Source: Dichetophora obliterata
Taxonomy: Eukaryota; Arthropoda; Insecta; Diptera; Sciomyzidae
Assembly (NCBI GenBank): GCA_963920525.1
Contig: OY986438.1
Location: 182,760,888 to 182,824,887 of the forward strand
Length of the DNA: 64,000 nucleotides
Reading direction: 5' to 3'
Positions 34,720-45,046 of the stretch are shown piece after piece (positions within the stretch are counted from its first letter, which is position 1; the number at the start of each line of letters is the position of its first letter). The notes under the pieces were generated by a model. It made no database searches, was not told the origin of the DNA, and saw only the letters and a program-made list of their open reading frames with translations. The translations under genes were made by a program, and so were the position numbers.

Positions 34720-35970
34720 ATGAAAAAGCAACAACTGCTTCCTGAAACTTTGGTTAATATGCTGCATTAATCATTGAATTAACTTTTCTTCGATTCCAAT
34801 GTTTTAAAAATTCCTTGTGAATGGATTCCCCTACTTGTTTAGACCGTATATCGAGTCCATCTCTATTAAGGTACTCCAGGCAATGAGTAAGGTGTTACAT
34901 TAGCTTTCAATGTATTGGAAAGTTCTGTAGCTTCAAACATTTTTATAAATTTTCAATGTACTCTTAAAGGTTACCAACTTTTGATTAGAAAAGCCGCAGT
35001 TAATTATGTTCATAGCTTTTAGAGCGATAATGAACGGAACTTATCGTAAATTTCCAAGGTTTTGATATATGTCAGGATCATTTAACTTATCAGCGTTTTT
35101 CAAAAGGGTACGGCAGGGATTGCTTTCAAATGTTTCACAATGATAGTTTAATTGTGTTAAATTAAGTTTTATTGGCCAAATCAGTGCCTTTTGTCTACTG
35201 AGGATTGGAAGTAATCCATCTCAAAACAAGTGATTGACGAATCCCTGCATTATATGTAATTCCGGAATAATAAACTTTTGGATATAGCAAACATCATAAC
35301 TTTTTTTTAGCAATGGTGGACTTATAGAGGTGGATTTATCCGAAACAAGAGAAGAAAATTTATTAAAGTAGGAAAGATTGTTCTTTTTGATTCAGTTCTT
35401 TTAAATATTGTAAGCTATCAAAGCAATATGAGCATGGACATGAAGCATTAGACCATTGACAATTAAAATTAATTTAAAGTCGGCAGTTAGTCTCTGGGTG
35501 TTTCATTGATTTTTGTTAAATCGAACAAAGAAGAAATATTACTTTATGCTTCTGTATGTTTGGGACAATACACAGCATTTTTAACCGTTTTACACTTGTC
35601 AACTTTGTTTCTTTGTTTGCATTACCTTATTTATTGTATAGCATTTATAAAAAATGTTCATCGTTTTCATCTTCATCTCGGTACGCTGAAGAATAATTTT
35701 CTGGAAGCATTGTTAAACTAATTTTAAAGAAGCCCTGTCCTTCGTCAGCCATTACTTTCATCATAGTTTCGCTTATTATAACTCAGATGCATGGGCTGAT
35801 TGATACCATGGATTGAATTTCTTTTGATTTGTTTGAAACTACGTCAAACCGTAAATTATAAGTTTTGCAAACATTTCTCAGAGTGTTAACTTTTTTAGTA
35901 ACATGTGTGGCGTTATTTTGTGAAATCGAATTTCAACTTTTTCTACTTCGAATAAAATAAGCAACATTTC
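34720..35970 (-). pseudogene. Transposase-like gene of an unrecognised family, decayed
   Basis: Collinear coding pieces can be read on the minus strand in several frames. In order they are: THVTKKVNTLRNVCKTYNLR (about 35910); MKVMADEGQGFFKISLTMLPE with an acidic tail YRDEDENDEHFL (about 35770-35660); TKLTSVKRLKMLCIVPNIQ; WSNASCPCSYCFDSLQYLKE (about 35455); SYDVCYIQKFIIPELHIMQG, then FVNHLF; KALIWPIKLNLTQLNYHCETF, then ESNPCRTLLKNADKLNDPDI (about 35190-35050); ALKAMNIINCGFSNQKL; and LNRDGLDIRSKQVGESIHKE, then FLKHWNRRKVN (about 34860-34760). The CPCSYC pair suggests a metal-binding knuckle. The layout suits a transposase: long inverted repeats outside, one gene inside. I do not recognise the family by name. 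Many stops and frameshifts make it dead. Confidence 0.55.
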
Positions 35971-36128
35971 TCGTTTATCTGACGCTTGCGCCTGAATTTC
36001 TCATAATATTATCTAAACATATTTTTTAAAAAATTATTCTTTTTTGTTCTTTTGGATTCATAACAACAGACAATTGCTTACCGGATCTAATACTAAATGG
36101 AGTTTTTTAATTTCTTAAATTGCAAATA

Positions 36129-37416
36129 TTGGGGGTTGGAATTAATTTTAAAGGTTTTTTTTTCGGTTTTTGAGCATTTATTTAGAAACAACGGTACAAT
36201 GTATATTATTCAAAGTATTGTCCATCGTTAGCTACAACATTTTCCCATCTTTCTGGCAGCATATGGATTCCGCGCCGGAAGAACGATTTGTCTTTTGAGG
36301 CAATCCACGAATCGACCCATTTTTTGGTATCCTCGTAAGAAGTGAAGCGCTGCTCAGCCAAGCCATGCGTCATCGATCTGAATAGGTGGTAGTCGGAAGG
36401 GGCTATGTCTGGGCTATAAGGCGGGTGGGGTAGCACATCCCAATTCAGCGCCTCCAACGTTTCCTTGACGGTTCTTGCAACATGTGGCCGTGCGTTGTCA
36501 TGTTGAAAAACCACTTTGTCGTGTCTTTTGGCATAATCCGGCCGTTTAACCTTTAATGCTCGGCTCAATTGCATCAATTGTTGTTGGTAGCGTTCCCCAG
36601 TGATGGTTTCGTTAGGTTTTAGCAGCTCATAGTACACGACACCCTTCTGATCCCACCAAATACACAGCATAAGCTTGGCGCCATGAATATTCGGCTTGGC
36701 CCTCGATGTTGATGCATGGCCGGGTGGTCCCCACGATTTTTTTCGCTTAGGATTATCGTAATGGATCCACTTTTCATCGCCAGTGACAATACGATGCAAA
36801 AAACTCTTCCTTTTATGCCGTTGAAGCAGTTGTTCGCACATGCAAAATCGCCGTTCAACGTCTCTCGGCTTCAACTGGTTCGGCACCCAATTTCCTTGCT
36901 TTTGAATCATTCCCATGGCCTTCAAGCGTTTGCCGACCGTTGATAAGTCGACTCCCAATGATTCTGACAATTCTTGAAGGGTTTGACACGGGTCTTCATC
37001 GAGCAAAGCCTCCAATTCCTCATCTTCAAACTTTTTCAGCTGGCCCGGACGCTCTTTGTCTTCCGTATCAAAATCACCACTTTTAAACCGACGGAACCAG
37101 TACTCACAAGTAGAAATCGATGGAGCATAGTCCCCGTAAGCCTCAGTAAGCGTGCGTTGTGCTTCAACCGCTTTTTTCTTCAAATGGAAGCACAAAAGTA
37201 AACCTTCCCGCAAATTGCGTTTTGTTGGAACGAAAGTCGACATGTTCACAGAGAAAAAAATATATGTTGTTTACACTTCAGTGGAATGACACATACTGAA
37301 AAATGAAGCTTAGACAATGTGCTTTGAAATGAATATAGTCACAGGTGTGCCCGATGCGATCTATTGATAGTTACGCCATCTCTTAGAAAACCTTTAAAAC
37401 TAATTCCAACCCCCAA
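36129..37416 (-). mobile_element. mauritiana-type mariner, apparently intact, inside the long-TIR transposon
   Basis: This 1288-bp element has inverted ends TTGGGGGTTGGAATTARTTT continuing TAAAGGTTTT (about 30 bp, one or two differences). TA lies on both sides (36127-36128, 37417-37418). It contains a single uninterrupted transposase gene. The ends, target site and coding region all look intact, so it is the youngest autonomous-type insertion in the window. Confidence 0.95.
36206..37249 (-). CDS. mariner transposase, full length and uninterrupted
   Basis: This is a 347-codon cut-and-paste transposase that would bind the element's terminal repeats and move it into TA sites in the nucleus. The third codon, Met at 37243 (MSTFVP), is the likelier start, giving 345 residues, the usual mauritiana-subfamily length. 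The N-terminal third carries two helix-turn-helix units (about residues 10-60 and 72-115). The linker WVPNQL is at 121-126. The catalytic triad is D158 (VTGDEKW), D251 (FQHDNARPH) and D286 (APSDYHLF), with exactly 34 residues between the last two (DD34D). The YSPDIAP block is at 278-284. No stop or frameshift is visible and the C-terminus NDGQYFE is normal. It lies inside its element with terminal repeats close on both sides. Activity cannot be judged from sequence alone. Confidence 0.95.
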   Translation of the reverse strand: MNMSTFVPTKRNLREGLLLCFHLKKKAVEAQRTLTEAYGDYAPSISTCEYWFRRFKSGDFDTEDKERPGQLKKFEDEELEALLDEDPCQTLQELSESLGVDLSTVGKRLKAMGMIQKQGNWVPNQLKPRDVERRFCMCEQLLQRHKRKSFLHRIVTGDEKWIHYDNPKRKKSWGPPGHASTSRAKPNIHGAKLMLCIWWDQKGVVYYELLKPNETITGERYQQQLMQLSRALKVKRPDYAKRHDKVVFQHDNARPHVARTVKETLEALNWDVLPHPPYSPDIAPSDYHLFRSMTHGLAEQRFTSYEDTKKWVDSWIASKDKSFFRRGIHMLPERWENVVANDGQYFE

Positions 37417-37652
37417 TATTTGAAATTAAACCGTTTTTTAAAATTTGAGGACATATTTTTTAATAGTTTTACTATGATATAAAAAACATACATTTTTTAA
37501 CTACAAAAAATCGATTCACCCCCTTAAACGAACTCATAGAATTTTAAAAACAATTAATTCTGCGTCTTTATATTGTTCTTCAAACATCTGCATACTCAGA
37601 TTGCGTCGACATTTCAGGTTGAATAAAAGTTGCTTCCTGCACACCGTGAGTT

Positions 37653-39825
37653 ATTGCAATTTTCAAAATGGGGCCCAAAGTGGGCCCATTATAAATTAAA
37701 AAAAATAATAAATAAACGTCCAGAAAAAAGTTATCATTCTAAATGCACCAAAACTTACTCAATTAAGTAAAATTAAATATATTCAAGTCTTTCACATAAT
37801 GAGTTCCAAAATAAATTTGGTAGACTACGCAGTAGGCCTATAAATATATTTCCCATACATGTGATGATGGATATTAAGCACAATCAACTTGCTACAGTTT
37901 GGCGCTAATTTCGCACCTTTTTCGCGAGCCCAATTTTATAATTTTTTTTTTTTTTTTTGTTACTGAATCCTTGTTGGATGTATGTGTATGCAACACTGGT
38001 TTTTGAATAATGAGCGCAATTTTCGGTATGATTGACGGCAATTTAATAATAATGCGGGTAGCATGTGTGTGTGATAGTAAGCTAGTTAGTGCATGGGTGT
38101 GTGTGTGTGTATGTTGGGATGTGTTTACTTCCCGAACACGCGTTGACTTGATTGATTGATTTCAATTCAATTTTAGTCAATTGGAAAATTGCAGCGATTT
38201 GTTTTTGTTGTTGCTATTAGTGCGGTTGCTGCTGCTGCTCGAACACCAGCAACTGCCAAACTGCAACTACCACACATCAAATGCGTTGCTGCATCGTTTA
38301 CAGTGCATCAGTTCATGTTGCAGTTGCTGCTGCTGCTGAAAATTACACTGATAAGCAACACGTTTTTCAATTTATTTTCTTGTTTTCTTATTAAGCAGCC
38401 GTAAAATTGAAAAAAAAAATCACAAAATTACAACGAATAAATTGTGATTATATAATTTTTTCGAAAATAAAAATTCATAAAAAGCATCGTAATATCTTGT
38501 TAATGATGATCGTGCTCGAAAATAATGGCGTTGATGGGTGCAATTTTGTTGCGGGGTCAACAAGTCAGAGGTAGTCGTCGTAGAGGAAGCAACAGCATTT
38601 ATTTTATGCGATTTTAAAGATAAGAATAAACTTTTAAATTGCTCCGATTTTCGCACTTTTGCACGAAACATAAAACGTGCATTGCAAAGCTAGGTGTAAC
38701 CTGCCATTAAATATTTATAATTCTCATATAGTTTACAATGATGCTCTTTTAGTGGTAGCTTTAAAATTACTGGGGAAAACAAAATGATTTAACGATGCCC
38801 CAACTTTGGCACAATGACAGCTCTAAAAACCTCAAAACCTTCATTCGCACACTAACTTTTCCTTTGAACTTCTAAAACTGTAAAGAAATGCCATCAACGA
38901 AGCACTTAAAAAGTGCACTTAAGATAATAGAACTTCGTTAGTTGGTCAAGAGACAGTGAAGCGCAAAAATGCACACAAACATACAGCAAAAAATACATTT
39001 AATAGAATTAGCAAGAGTAAAAAAAACTCAAGGTTCACTCAAACCATGAAAAAGAAGAGTGAAGCAAATAAATAAAAACGAAAAAAATTGGCAACATTGC
39101 GACAAACAAGTTCTTGCCAAAAACAGAAAAAGAAAATAACATTAATTGGGTCAACGCAAAATAGAAGAGCCAAAGAAGTAAAGAAAGAAACCAAAAGCAC
39201 ATGGTTCGAAAAGATATTGACAGAGAAGTCTTACAGCATGTTATGTGGGTGTGTCATTGTGGGCGTAAGAACAAGAGAAAACAAGAACATGGAGAAAAAA
39301 CGTAAATTGGCGGAAAAGGAAACATGCAATCGAATTAAAGCTGCTTAAACTGTTTCCGTTTGTGATTAGGAAACGGACATCGTATTCCAACAAGGCGTTC
39401 GACTGTATTGAAAACTGTTGTTGTTGGAGCTTAAGTTTTGTGCTATATTGAAAGAATTGACAAACAGAAGTATTGTAGTAGTAGAAGCAAGAGATAAAGA
39501 GTGAGTGGCAGTGTTTGCAAGTATAAAAACTGATGAATCTAGAAAAAATTTAAGCATGCAAATTTGAAATAAAGAGCAATGTTAAAGATCATATAAAAGG
39601 ATGTCTATACAAAAATAGAAAAAAATTGTAATACCAAAACTACCAAGAAAAACATTGGGATAAGGAATTTTCATAATTATCAAGTAAAATAGTTACAAGG
39701 GCTGTTTTTTTCCAAAAAGTCTTTAAAATAAGAGTCTGTAAAATAAATACAATTACGTTACATTTTAACTTTTAGTTTTTAAAATAAATGTTAACTCTCA
39801 ACGAATATTTTGATAGATAAATCAG
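37653..39825. other. Non-coding stretch with simple repeats and purine bias
   Basis: A GT-rich tract (about 38097-38111) and GCT/TTG trinucleotide runs at 38200-38340 account for the longest open frames. From about 38980 to 39340 the plus strand is strongly purine-rich, giving Lys-rich but motif-free frames. No gene is supported. Confidence 0.5.
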
Positions 39826-40560
39826 TTGTACATGTCCAGGCCAATGAGTTTGTTGGAGGATCTTTGTGTTACAGTTAATGAGAATTTAAAGAAAATATCT
39901 GAGTGGGCGAAGGTTAATATGCTGAAGTTAAGCATTTTAAACTCATACGTGTTGTCTATTGCTAATAATTTGCTATCTATTCAAGATATGCCTCCAATTT
40001 TCCTTAAAATGTCGAGCTTAAATTTGTTGCAAGGTAAACAACCTCGGATTTTTAATTAACTCCTCCCTGTCATGTGAGGATCATATTAACTCATGCGCTA
40101 GAAAGCTGTATTATGGGCTGCACAGCCTTCGGGTTACTGCCGAAATTAGACGTAAACTAACCTTACAGCTTCTGCTGCCTATAATCATCTATTTGGAAGT
40201 TTTATACCCTTAGCTTGACTCGCGGTCGGCACACAAGCTTCTTGTTGCATTTAACAACGTGACCCGCTATGTTTATGGTCTGAGAAAGTTTAACCACGCA
40301 TCTATCTTCGCAAAACAATTACTTGGCCGAGGTCTTCTAGTCATCTTGAAGCTAGAAATTGCATTTTCTTGGCTAAAATTATATATACACAGAGTCCTCG
40401 GTATCTGTTTGATAAACTCTATTTTTGCATTCGGGTAGTTATATATTCAATTCAATTCAACCGAAAGAAGAAATTTACCCCAGTGTAGCTTGTTTTTCAA
40501 TAAAATAAAAAGTACTTTTAGGTTGGCTACATTAAAAGCGAAGACAGAAGTCCTTATTTC
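39826..40560 (+). mobile_element. Decayed LINE fragment, related to 24853-26041
   Basis: In shifting frames it reads NENLKKISEWAKVNMLKLS, then CARKLYYGLHSLRVTAEIRR, LDSRSAHKLLVAFNNVTRYV and YGLRKFNH. These match the thumb and C-terminal part of the LINE at 24853-26041 (LDSSSLLKLNIAYNYATRFV, FGLKKFDH). The catalytic YADD region is missing at the 5' side. Numerous stops mark it as an older copy of the same or a sister family. Confidence 0.65.
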
Positions 40561-40974
40561 TGTCGACATCACCTGCAAAAATAGTTGTAAATTAAATTGT
40601 GGATGCAAAAATTTTGTTCTGAACTGTTTTACTGCTGAGGTTTTAGATTTTTAGTTTTAGGACAGTTCTGGATGTGGCAAAACAAATACTCTCCAGCCAC
40701 ATAGGAACTTCTCTAGCAGCATGCAATATGTTTTCCTTCCTCCTAATTGTCCTAAGAACCCAAACAAATGACAGAAATATTAGCAAAGGTCTGTCATATT
40801 AAAGAAAATGTACACACAACACTCTGTAAGTATAAATTATGAGAAATTTTGTTAGGGGAAATCACGTACATGTCAGTTTGACTTTTGAAATATGCACCCA
40901 GATAGAAAAGTTTGTATTTATATCGGTATGTAAGAGTGTGTTAGCAACTTCGCCACACAAATGTATGTATTGGT

Positions 40975-40993
40975 GTGTGTGTGTGTGTGTGTA
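40975..40993. repeat. GT dinucleotide microsatellite
   Basis: Uninterrupted run of about nine GT units. Confidence 0.9.
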
Positions 40994-41270
40994 GTGTTTG
41001 TGTGAATGAGCAACGAAAGCTATAAAAGCAATTTGAACTATGAACATAAAACATTCACTCAAATAGTGGAATGAGTGCTTCTCTTTGACATTTACATTAT
41101 TTGGGCGTTAAGTTTGGTGAAACAGAATTTTTCTTCGGATTATTAATGTCAAAATATTTGTAAGATTTGATGTTGCTACGAATTAATTAGAGCAGAGAAA
41201 TTACATAACTTTGCATGAAATTACATTAACTTGTTGAAAGCGAGAAATTAGAGTCATCATCAACTATGTT

Positions 41271-41388
41271 ATTATTTATCAAAATAGTGAGTCTATAACA
41301 CAGTTATTTTTAAGAAATTTTGAGAAATATTATTTATTAAAATAGTGAGTCTATAATACAGTTATTTTAGAGAAATTGTGAGAAATAT
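41271..41388. repeat. Tandem duplication, 58-bp unit, two copies
   Basis: AAAATAGTGAGTCTATAA occurs at 41281 and again 58 bases on at 41339. The whole unit (ATTATTTAT..., CAGTTATTTT, AGAAAT) is repeated with a few changes. Confidence 0.85.
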
Positions 41389-41626
41389 TTACAGAAATTT
41401 TATTCGCACAATTGTGAGAACTGTTTTCAAATTTTTTGTTTGTTTTATGAATTTTTATTTCTACTACACTTTTATTCACACACTTTTTTTTGCATACAAA
41501 CAACACCTGGTTTTTACAACTAAACGAATAACATATATAAATAGTTTCTGTAACTAAATTAGAACTTAAAAAATCATAACCATACCTCTCCATGGGTTCG
41601 CAAGGATGAAATATTAAAATAACATA

Positions 41627-42221
41627 CAGGGTTGCCCATATTCGACGGACCCATCTGGCAACGCCATAACTTTTGACAGAGATGTCAGATCGCTTAATGA
41701 CATACCGCGTTTGAAGCGTCAGTCCAAGCAGATTTTTACCATGGAACAATACACGCCACGCGAGCGCTCTGAAATAGTTGAAATTTACATTCAACAGAAG
41801 AAGTCAATTGTGAAAACTCAACGTGCTTTTAAAAGATTAAAAAATGTGAGAAGTGCACATTGAATGGGACCGTAAATAAGCAAAATTGCCGTATTTACGC
41901 CACTGAAAATCCTCAGGAGATTCAAGAAGTGCCTCTTCATGACGAAAAAGTCACAGTTTGGTGCGGCGTTAGTGCAAAAACGGTCATTGGGCCGTTTTTC
42001 TTCCAAAATGAAAATGGCCATGCTGTAACCATCAACCAGGAGCGTTATCGCGACATGATGACCAATTTTGTGATGCCAATTATTCGTCGAAAGCGTATGA
42101 GGCAGTTCTGGTTTCAACAAGACGGCGCTCCACCGCACACAAGTCGCATAACAATCGATTTTCTGAAGAATTTGTTTCCGGGCCGTTTGATGTCGAAAAG
42201 TGGTGATTTGGACTGGATTAA
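41627..42221 (+). mobile_element. Truncated DD41D element ending in a heptamer array
   Basis: The left end CAGGGTTGCCCATATTCGAC follows TA (41625-41626). A transposase gene starts 114 bp inside. The right part of the element, including the third catalytic region and the right terminal repeat, is missing. The coding sequence passes directly into the ATTAATT array at about 42219. An internal deletion has also removed the sequence between the N-terminus and the catalytic domain. Confidence 0.8.
41741..42219 (+). pseudogene. DD41D transposase, internally deleted and 3'-truncated
   Basis: It starts MEQYTPRERSEIVEIYIQQK, continuing to QRAFKR (41741 to about 41840). It then jumps to LNGTVNKQNCRIYATENP, skipping the rest of the DNA-binding domain and the first catalytic Asp. 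The frame then stays open through VTVWCGVSAKTVIGPFF, the second Asp in WFQQDGAPPHTSR, and ends FPGRLMSKSGDLDW. Beyond this the sequence is the heptamer repeat. The N-terminus resembles the copy at 31669-32971, but the terminal repeat is different. It retains one of the three catalytic residues. Confidence 0.83.
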
Positions 42222-42548
42222 TAATTAATTATTAATTATTAATTATTAATTATTAATTATTAATTATTAATTATTAATTATTAATTATTAATTATTAATT
42301 ATTAATTATTAATTATAAATTATTAATTATTAATTATTAATTATTAATTATTAATTATTAATTATTAATTATTAATTATTAATTATTAATTATTAATTAT
42401 TAATTATTAATTATTAATTATTAATTATTAATTATTAATTATTAATTATTAATTATTAATTATTAATTATTAATTATTAATTATTAATTATTAATTATTA
42501 ATTATTAATTATTAATTATTAATTATTAATTATTAATTATTAATTATT
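42221..42548. repeat. ATTAATT heptamer satellite, about 47 units
   Basis: Near-perfect tandem 7-mer (ATTAATT), with single-base variants such as ATTATAAATT near 42312 and a decaying right edge at 42545-42565. The unit is self-complementary in part (TTAATTA), so the array can form hairpins. Confidence 0.96.
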
Positions 42549-42565
42549 GATTAGTAAATATTTAT

Positions 42566-44148
42566 TCTTAATTACTATTATAATTGTACACGATACCGTA
42601 TAAGGTATCGATGCATGCGCTGAATGCAATGAGAACAAATAGCAATTAATTCAAACATAAGTTAAAGCTGCTAAGAAAACCTAAGCAAGTCCATAACTTG
42701 CTTAAGCAATTTCTTGGTTTAATCATTCGCTTTCAAGCATTTGCCCTTATACTTGAGAATTAAATCATTGCTTGAAGTTTTTATACATATCCAAAGCCTT
42801 AGAAATTTTAGGAAAAAATATAACATTTCTTGCGTTTAATTCATTGTGCTCATTGTCGTCTTTTTTCACAGTCTGAAGTTTCACTCTGTATTGTAGCCCA
42901 TGTAATGTTATGCGTTTGCCAAATTATTGCCAAATTTGCTAATCGCAAGAGTGTCAGCTAAAAAAATTGTCAAGAGCTTTCTTCCTTTTCAGAAATTACT
43001 ATTTGAGTTTATTATTTTAATGAGGTCACTTAAGCAACTCCTCAACAAGAATTCATAAATTTTGTATGTACGTCTTGTCGCAATTCTCCAAACGACAACC
43101 GCTTACCAAATCTTTACTCACTACCACAAAGCGTGCCGCAGTTTTCTCGACCTAACTTTTACTAACCTATCTCTTTTGGCTTTGTAATATGTGCACTTCG
43201 ATGGTGTGCAACAGATTTGGCCAAATCAATAACTCTCTGAGAAACACTCACACACATTCGTACAGAGTACAGACGCAAGACTCATATGTATGCCACAAAC
43301 TTGAACTCGGCAGATTGTTGCCACATCTTTGTTGGCCATGGCGCGAAACGCAAAAAGAAGAACAGCATTTAGCGCATATTAAAGCCGCTTTAGCAGGCGA
43401 TTATCATGACCTGACTGTCACATAAACAACAGAAATTGATCTGTAAATCAAGGCAAACGCTTGTTGTTGTTGTTAATGTTAAATTTGTTGTTACCAAACA
43501 TCATCAGCGTTTCCTTATTTCTTAGATTTTTCAGATTTTGTTTGGCAATCAAGTGTGCGGCGTTGCACCAAGAATCTCTTAAATCTTTTGCAGATGCAAC
43601 TCAAGCACCAACAAAATGTGGACAGACAGCAAGATGAACGGTCCATCATACCGACAGACAGACAGATATACATGTGTTTGAATATGTTTGCTAAAAATAC
43701 TGCGACTATTATGAAGATCATCAGCGCGATTCTCAAATGGATGCAAAAGAAACCGTAAAAATATCAATCGTTGTAACTCTTATTGCCAAGTTCTGTTGAG
43801 AAGTTCGACGAAATAAGAGGCTGCCAGGGTGCCAGTGCGCACTCCAAGCTCTCAAGCAAGTGGAGGAGGTAGTGCGCTGAAATGCTAAAATATTGATGAA
43901 TATAAAATAAAATAAAATCAAATCAAAGTCAACTTAAATTCGTCTTTATGTGAGTTTCTTCTTGTAGTTATTGCTGCAGACTTTTATTTCGTTTTCTTTG
44001 GGCTGCCGGCAAAACCGCAACCTTTCTCCCTCATCTTCTGCAAAGACGAACGTTTTTGCACCATCGATCGTTAAATTTAAGCATAAGCGTTTTAATGTGC
44101 CTGTGTGCGTGTGTGTGTCCGTATATGAATGGCTCTGCTGGTAGTGTT
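42566..44148. other. Non-coding stretch, no gene recognised
   Basis: No motif-bearing frame was found. The overlapping short frames at 43515-43767 on both strands lie in CAA-rich DNA and show no family features. Confidence 0.5.
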
Positions 44149-44152
44149 GGTC

Positions 44153-44520
44153 GCATGCAGCGCAGACAACTGTTGTGTACTCTTATGGTAACGCTACCTT
44201 AGTTTTTCTCTAAATGTGTTGCTACTCTACACGTCAGAAATTAGATTCAATTTTATTATATTTAATTTGTATGTAAATTTAATTCAATTGCAAAGGTTTC
44301 TCACTTAAATTTGCTGTGTTTATAAATTTAACAGCGTGAGTAGCAGCATCTGACAGTTAACGCAACAGTTGTGTTCATGTAGCATATAGTTTTTTCGCTC
44401 GATTAAATGTCGTCCGCTAACTGATTAGCTTTAGTGAGCGCTCCGAAAATTCGATCATTTAGCGAATTTGTACACACCAGTGAACAAGTTTGGGTGCCAA
44501 CTGTTGTCTGCGCTGAATGC
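44153..44520. mobile_element. ~370-bp MITE, copy A
   Basis: The ends are GCATGCAGCGCAGACAACTG and, inverted, GCATTCAGCGCAGACAACAG. The outside bases are GGTC on both sides (44149-44152, 44521-44524). The entire sequence recurs in the opposite orientation at 60103-60476, with shared blocks such as TTTGCAATTGAATTAAATTT and CTACATGAACACAACTGTTG. It has no coding content. Confidence 0.85.
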
Positions 44521-44896
44521 GGTCATTCTCTGTTGTAGTAAAAGAACATTTTAAGCATTTTTTACGTTGAATGGTGTTGAATTTTTGATTTAGTGCTCAG
44601 TGTGTGTGTGTGTGGGATTTTAGTTTTCATAAATTAGTAAATCAATAAACTTGGCATTTTGAATGTGAAAGTGCTAAACAAACTATTTTCTACTCGCTCA
44701 ATTTTTCATCACTGACAGGCATTAATGGTATCTAATATTATAGGTAATATTATAGTTTTTGACAAATATGTGTCAAAAGAAAGGAAATACAAATTGCTTT
44801 CATGTGTCAATGCGTTTGATTTTTTTGATTAAGAAACACCCAGTAAACCTACATTTATTTTCACCTAAATTTAATTTAAATACATAGTATTATTTC

Positions 44897-45046
44897 ATAT
44901 GAGATTGCATAGTGACGTATGAGTGTCTTTTAGATTCAAATTCTCTATTTTGCCGATTTTGATTGAGTTAATTTAAAAGTTTATTTCAATTTATTTCCAA
45001 TATATTTCAAATTAAATGCCACTCATACGTCATGGTGCACTCATAT
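44897..45046. mobile_element. 150-bp inverted-repeat element
   Basis: ATATGAG, TGCA and TGACGTATGAGTG on the left are repeated inverted on the right (CACTCATACGTCA, TGCA, CTCATAT), about 33 bp with a few differences. The middle is AT-rich. Size and form are those of a small MITE. No target duplication could be fixed. Confidence 0.65.

Larger units (their letters stand above)
34290..37648 (-). mobile_element. Unidentified DNA transposon with ~360-bp TIRs, split by a mariner
   Basis: Left arm 34290-34650 and right arm (36008-36128 plus 37419-37648) are inverted copies of each other over about 350-360 bp. Both begin CACGGTGTGCAGGAAGCAAC. The outside bases are AGTT on both sides (34286-34289 and 37649-37652), a possible 4-bp duplication. 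The right arm is cut by a mariner at 36129-37416. Rejoining at its TA matches the left arm exactly across the joint (GCAAATATTTGAA). Without the mariner the element is about 2.07 kb. Its interior (34651-36007) holds a decayed transposase-like gene on the minus strand. Confidence 0.85.

Noticed and set aside
38189..38404. Frame with a signal-peptide-like start (MQRFVFVVAISAVAAAA)
   Set aside because: It is built from GCT/TTG/TGC trinucleotide runs; no conserved domain, no splice context, and composition explains the hydrophobic stretch.
39088..39348. Lys-rich 86-codon frame
   Set aside because: Product of a purine-rich stretch; no motif and no codon pattern.
42221..42548. Regular repeat array considered as CRISPR-like
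   Set aside because: It is a pure 7-mer satellite without spacers, in a eukaryotic sequence.
43555..43767. Overlapping frames on both strands near CAA-rich DNA
   Set aside because: No motif on either strand; explained by low stop density in CA-rich sequence.
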